From positions 1 to 22,012 of IMG/VR virus record IMGVR_UViG_3300028374_000071: a DNA stretch of 22,012 bases; one strand, 5' to 3'. The stretch comes from a virus. Position 1 is the first letter of the stretch, and every line of letters starts with the position of its first letter. Positions 21,296 to 22,012 of the stretch are shown here, one piece after another. A model generated the notes under the pieces. It was not told where the DNA came from and did no database searches. It saw only the letters and a list, made by a program, of their open reading frames with translations. The position numbers and the translations under genes are program-made.

Positions 21296-21502
21296 CTAGC
21301 TGTGAACAAATTCACCATCACAATCATAGGTGTTTTCTGTGTATACTAATTCATACTCTTTCACCACACATTTTCTATCGCGCCAAGTTAGCTTGGCAGC
21401 TTGTGTGACTGCATTATGTTTTCTGGTGTATATTTTTGTTCCAGTATTAATGTTACTTTTTTGTTCGTCTGTATCTGAATCTACTACTACGAATACTATC
21501 AT
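21296..21502 (-). CDS. Hypothetical protein, 68 aa
   Basis: Unrecognised. A beta-strand start (MIVFVVVDSDTDE), a basic middle and an acidic C-terminus with two Cys. Short segments resemble small phage proteins that describe 'variable value' folds, but no family is certain. It ends 6 bases before a hairpin terminator. Confidence 0.65.
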   Translation of the reverse strand: MIVFVVVDSDTDEQKSNINTGTKIYTRKHNAVTQAAKLTWRDRKCVVKEYELVYTENTYDCDGEFVHS

Positions 21503-21517
21503 AATTTAATTCCCGTA

Positions 21518-21700
21518 TCAACCTTCTATCTTTCTTTTTTCAATTTCTAATCTGATAGAAGTCAAAATGGCTCCTACCTTGCTGTAATCTTTGAGAATAA
21601 CAGCGCGTTCAAATCGCCATGCTCTCAAAACCAGATCAAGTTCTTCATCTGAAATTTTGCTTAGATTTTCTTTTTTGAGATGGTAGCTTTTAGTCTGCAT
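21518..21700 (-). CDS. Small helical protein, 60 aa
   Basis: Unrecognised basic helical protein (ISDEELDLVLRAW, then ILTSIRLEIEKRK). Its ATG overlaps the end of the upstream gene by 11 bases, and its GAGGCG ribosome-binding site lies within that gene. Together with the 63-aa gene it resembles a small two-gene unit of related helical proteins. Confidence 0.65.
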   Translation of the reverse strand: MQTKSYHLKKENLSKISDEELDLVLRAWRFERAVILKDYSKVGAILTSIRLEIEKRKIEG

Positions 21701-21881
21701 TGTAGTATCGCCTCGCTAATTCTGTTGATAACCTTGAAAAATTTTCTATTGCTGTGTTGTGATCCCGACGTTTTTCGATCAGCTTTTGTGTCCAGTAATC
21801 ATAGTAGTTTTTTAGCTCATCCTCTGTCAAGTCATCCAGATTATCCATCACTGGAATTTTTAATGGTTTTTTGTCGCTCAT
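21690..21881 (-). CDS. Small helical protein, 63 aa
   Basis: The likely start is the ATG at 21881 (MSDKKPLKI), which has GGAG seven bases upstream; a longer frame from 21932 runs through a late-promoter region. It contains DNLDDLTEDELKNYYDYW and a helical C-terminus, similar in style to the adjacent 60-aa protein (ISDEELD), which hints at duplication followed by divergence. Function unknown. Confidence 0.65.
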   Translation of the reverse strand: MSDKKPLKIPVMDNLDDLTEDELKNYYDYWTQKLIEKRRDHNTAIENFSRLSTELARRYYNAD

Positions 21882-21913
21882 GTTATTCTCCATACTTTCT
21901 TTTATATATAACT

Positions 21914-21921
21914 TATAAATA
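21914..21921 (+). promoter_or_regulatory. T4-type late promoter (TATAAATA)
   Basis: An exact late -10 box 35 bases before the ATG at 21956. Confidence 0.7.
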
Positions 21922-21955
21922 CAAGCATACAATAAACTAAAAGAGGTTTTACAAT

Positions 21956-22012
21956 ATGCCTAATGATCAAACATATGATCCTAGAACAACAGAATCACTA
22001 GATGGTATAATT
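21956..22012 (+). CDS. 5' end of a late gene (partial)
   Basis: The ATG at 21956 follows AGAGG and an exact late promoter, and stays open for 19 codons (MPNDQTYDPRTTESLDGII) to the window edge. By its promoter it should be a virion or other late gene. Too short to identify. Confidence 0.65.
   Translation, partial: MPNDQTYDPRTTESLDGII

Noticed and set aside
1-22012. CRISPR arrays, insertion sequences, integrase or attachment sites.
   Set aside because: No direct-repeat arrays, transposase-like proteins or recombinase motifs were found on either strand.

Overview
The window is a densely packed stretch of a tailed-phage genome, most likely a T4-type myovirus of an AT-rich Gram-negative host. 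Four things point that way. There is a block of baseplate and tail genes resembling T4 gp54, gp26 and a gp29-like tail-length protein. There are T4-type late promoters (TATAAATA). There are T4-style replication genes (a gp61-like primase and a gp30-like ATP-dependent ligase). The genes are small, tightly spaced and often overlap as ATGA. No rRNA, tRNA, integrase, transposon or CRISPR array was seen. The host genus cannot be read from the sequence alone.

Layout. Positions 2-6579 (+) hold an early/metabolic cluster: many small genes of unknown function plus a MazG-like nucleotide pyrophosphohydrolase, a glutaredoxin and a divergent flavin-dependent thymidylate synthase (ThyX). The cluster ends at a strong terminator. 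Position 7238-6606 (-) is one late-type gene of uncertain identity. Positions 7298-10931 (+) form the baseplate/tail block. Positions 12557-10946 (-) carry the ligase and a small acidic protein. Positions 12608-12961 (+) encode a short late protein that looks like a pyocin-knob tail-fibre domain. Positions 18659-13060 (-) run primase, a T5 A1-like metallophosphoesterase, a ClpP-like protease, a 44-aa membrane protein, four small proteins (one a zinc ribbon) and PhoH. Position 18719-19222 (+) is a membrane-anchored coiled-coil protein behind a late promoter. Positions 21881-19250 (-) hold five or six genes including a SprT-like metalloprotease and a nucleotidyltransferase-fold protein. A new late gene begins at 21956 (+) and leaves the window.

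Regulation is unusually readable. Exact TATAAATA late -10 boxes precede rightward genes at 12608, 18719 and 21956; one also precedes the leftward gene at 7238, and a one-base variant precedes 7298. Early-looking units use host-like promoters (TTGnnn-17-TATAAT, often with an extended TGn) and a recurrent leader, AGGAGATTAGAT, directly before the start codon. At least two divergent gene pairs (12557/12608 and 18659/18719) have the early promoter of one gene physically overlapping the late promoter of the other.

The points most worth a second look are: a T TTT TTT slippery run that could fuse the gp26-like protein to the next small ORF; the A1-like/ClpP-like gene pair coupled by ATGA overlap; a perfect 11-bp dyad flanking a -35 box before the 44-aa membrane protein; and the overlapping early/late divergent promoters. 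Several starts were moved inward from the longest ORF on promoter or ribosome-binding evidence (primase, PhoH, SprT-like, ClpP-like, tail protein).
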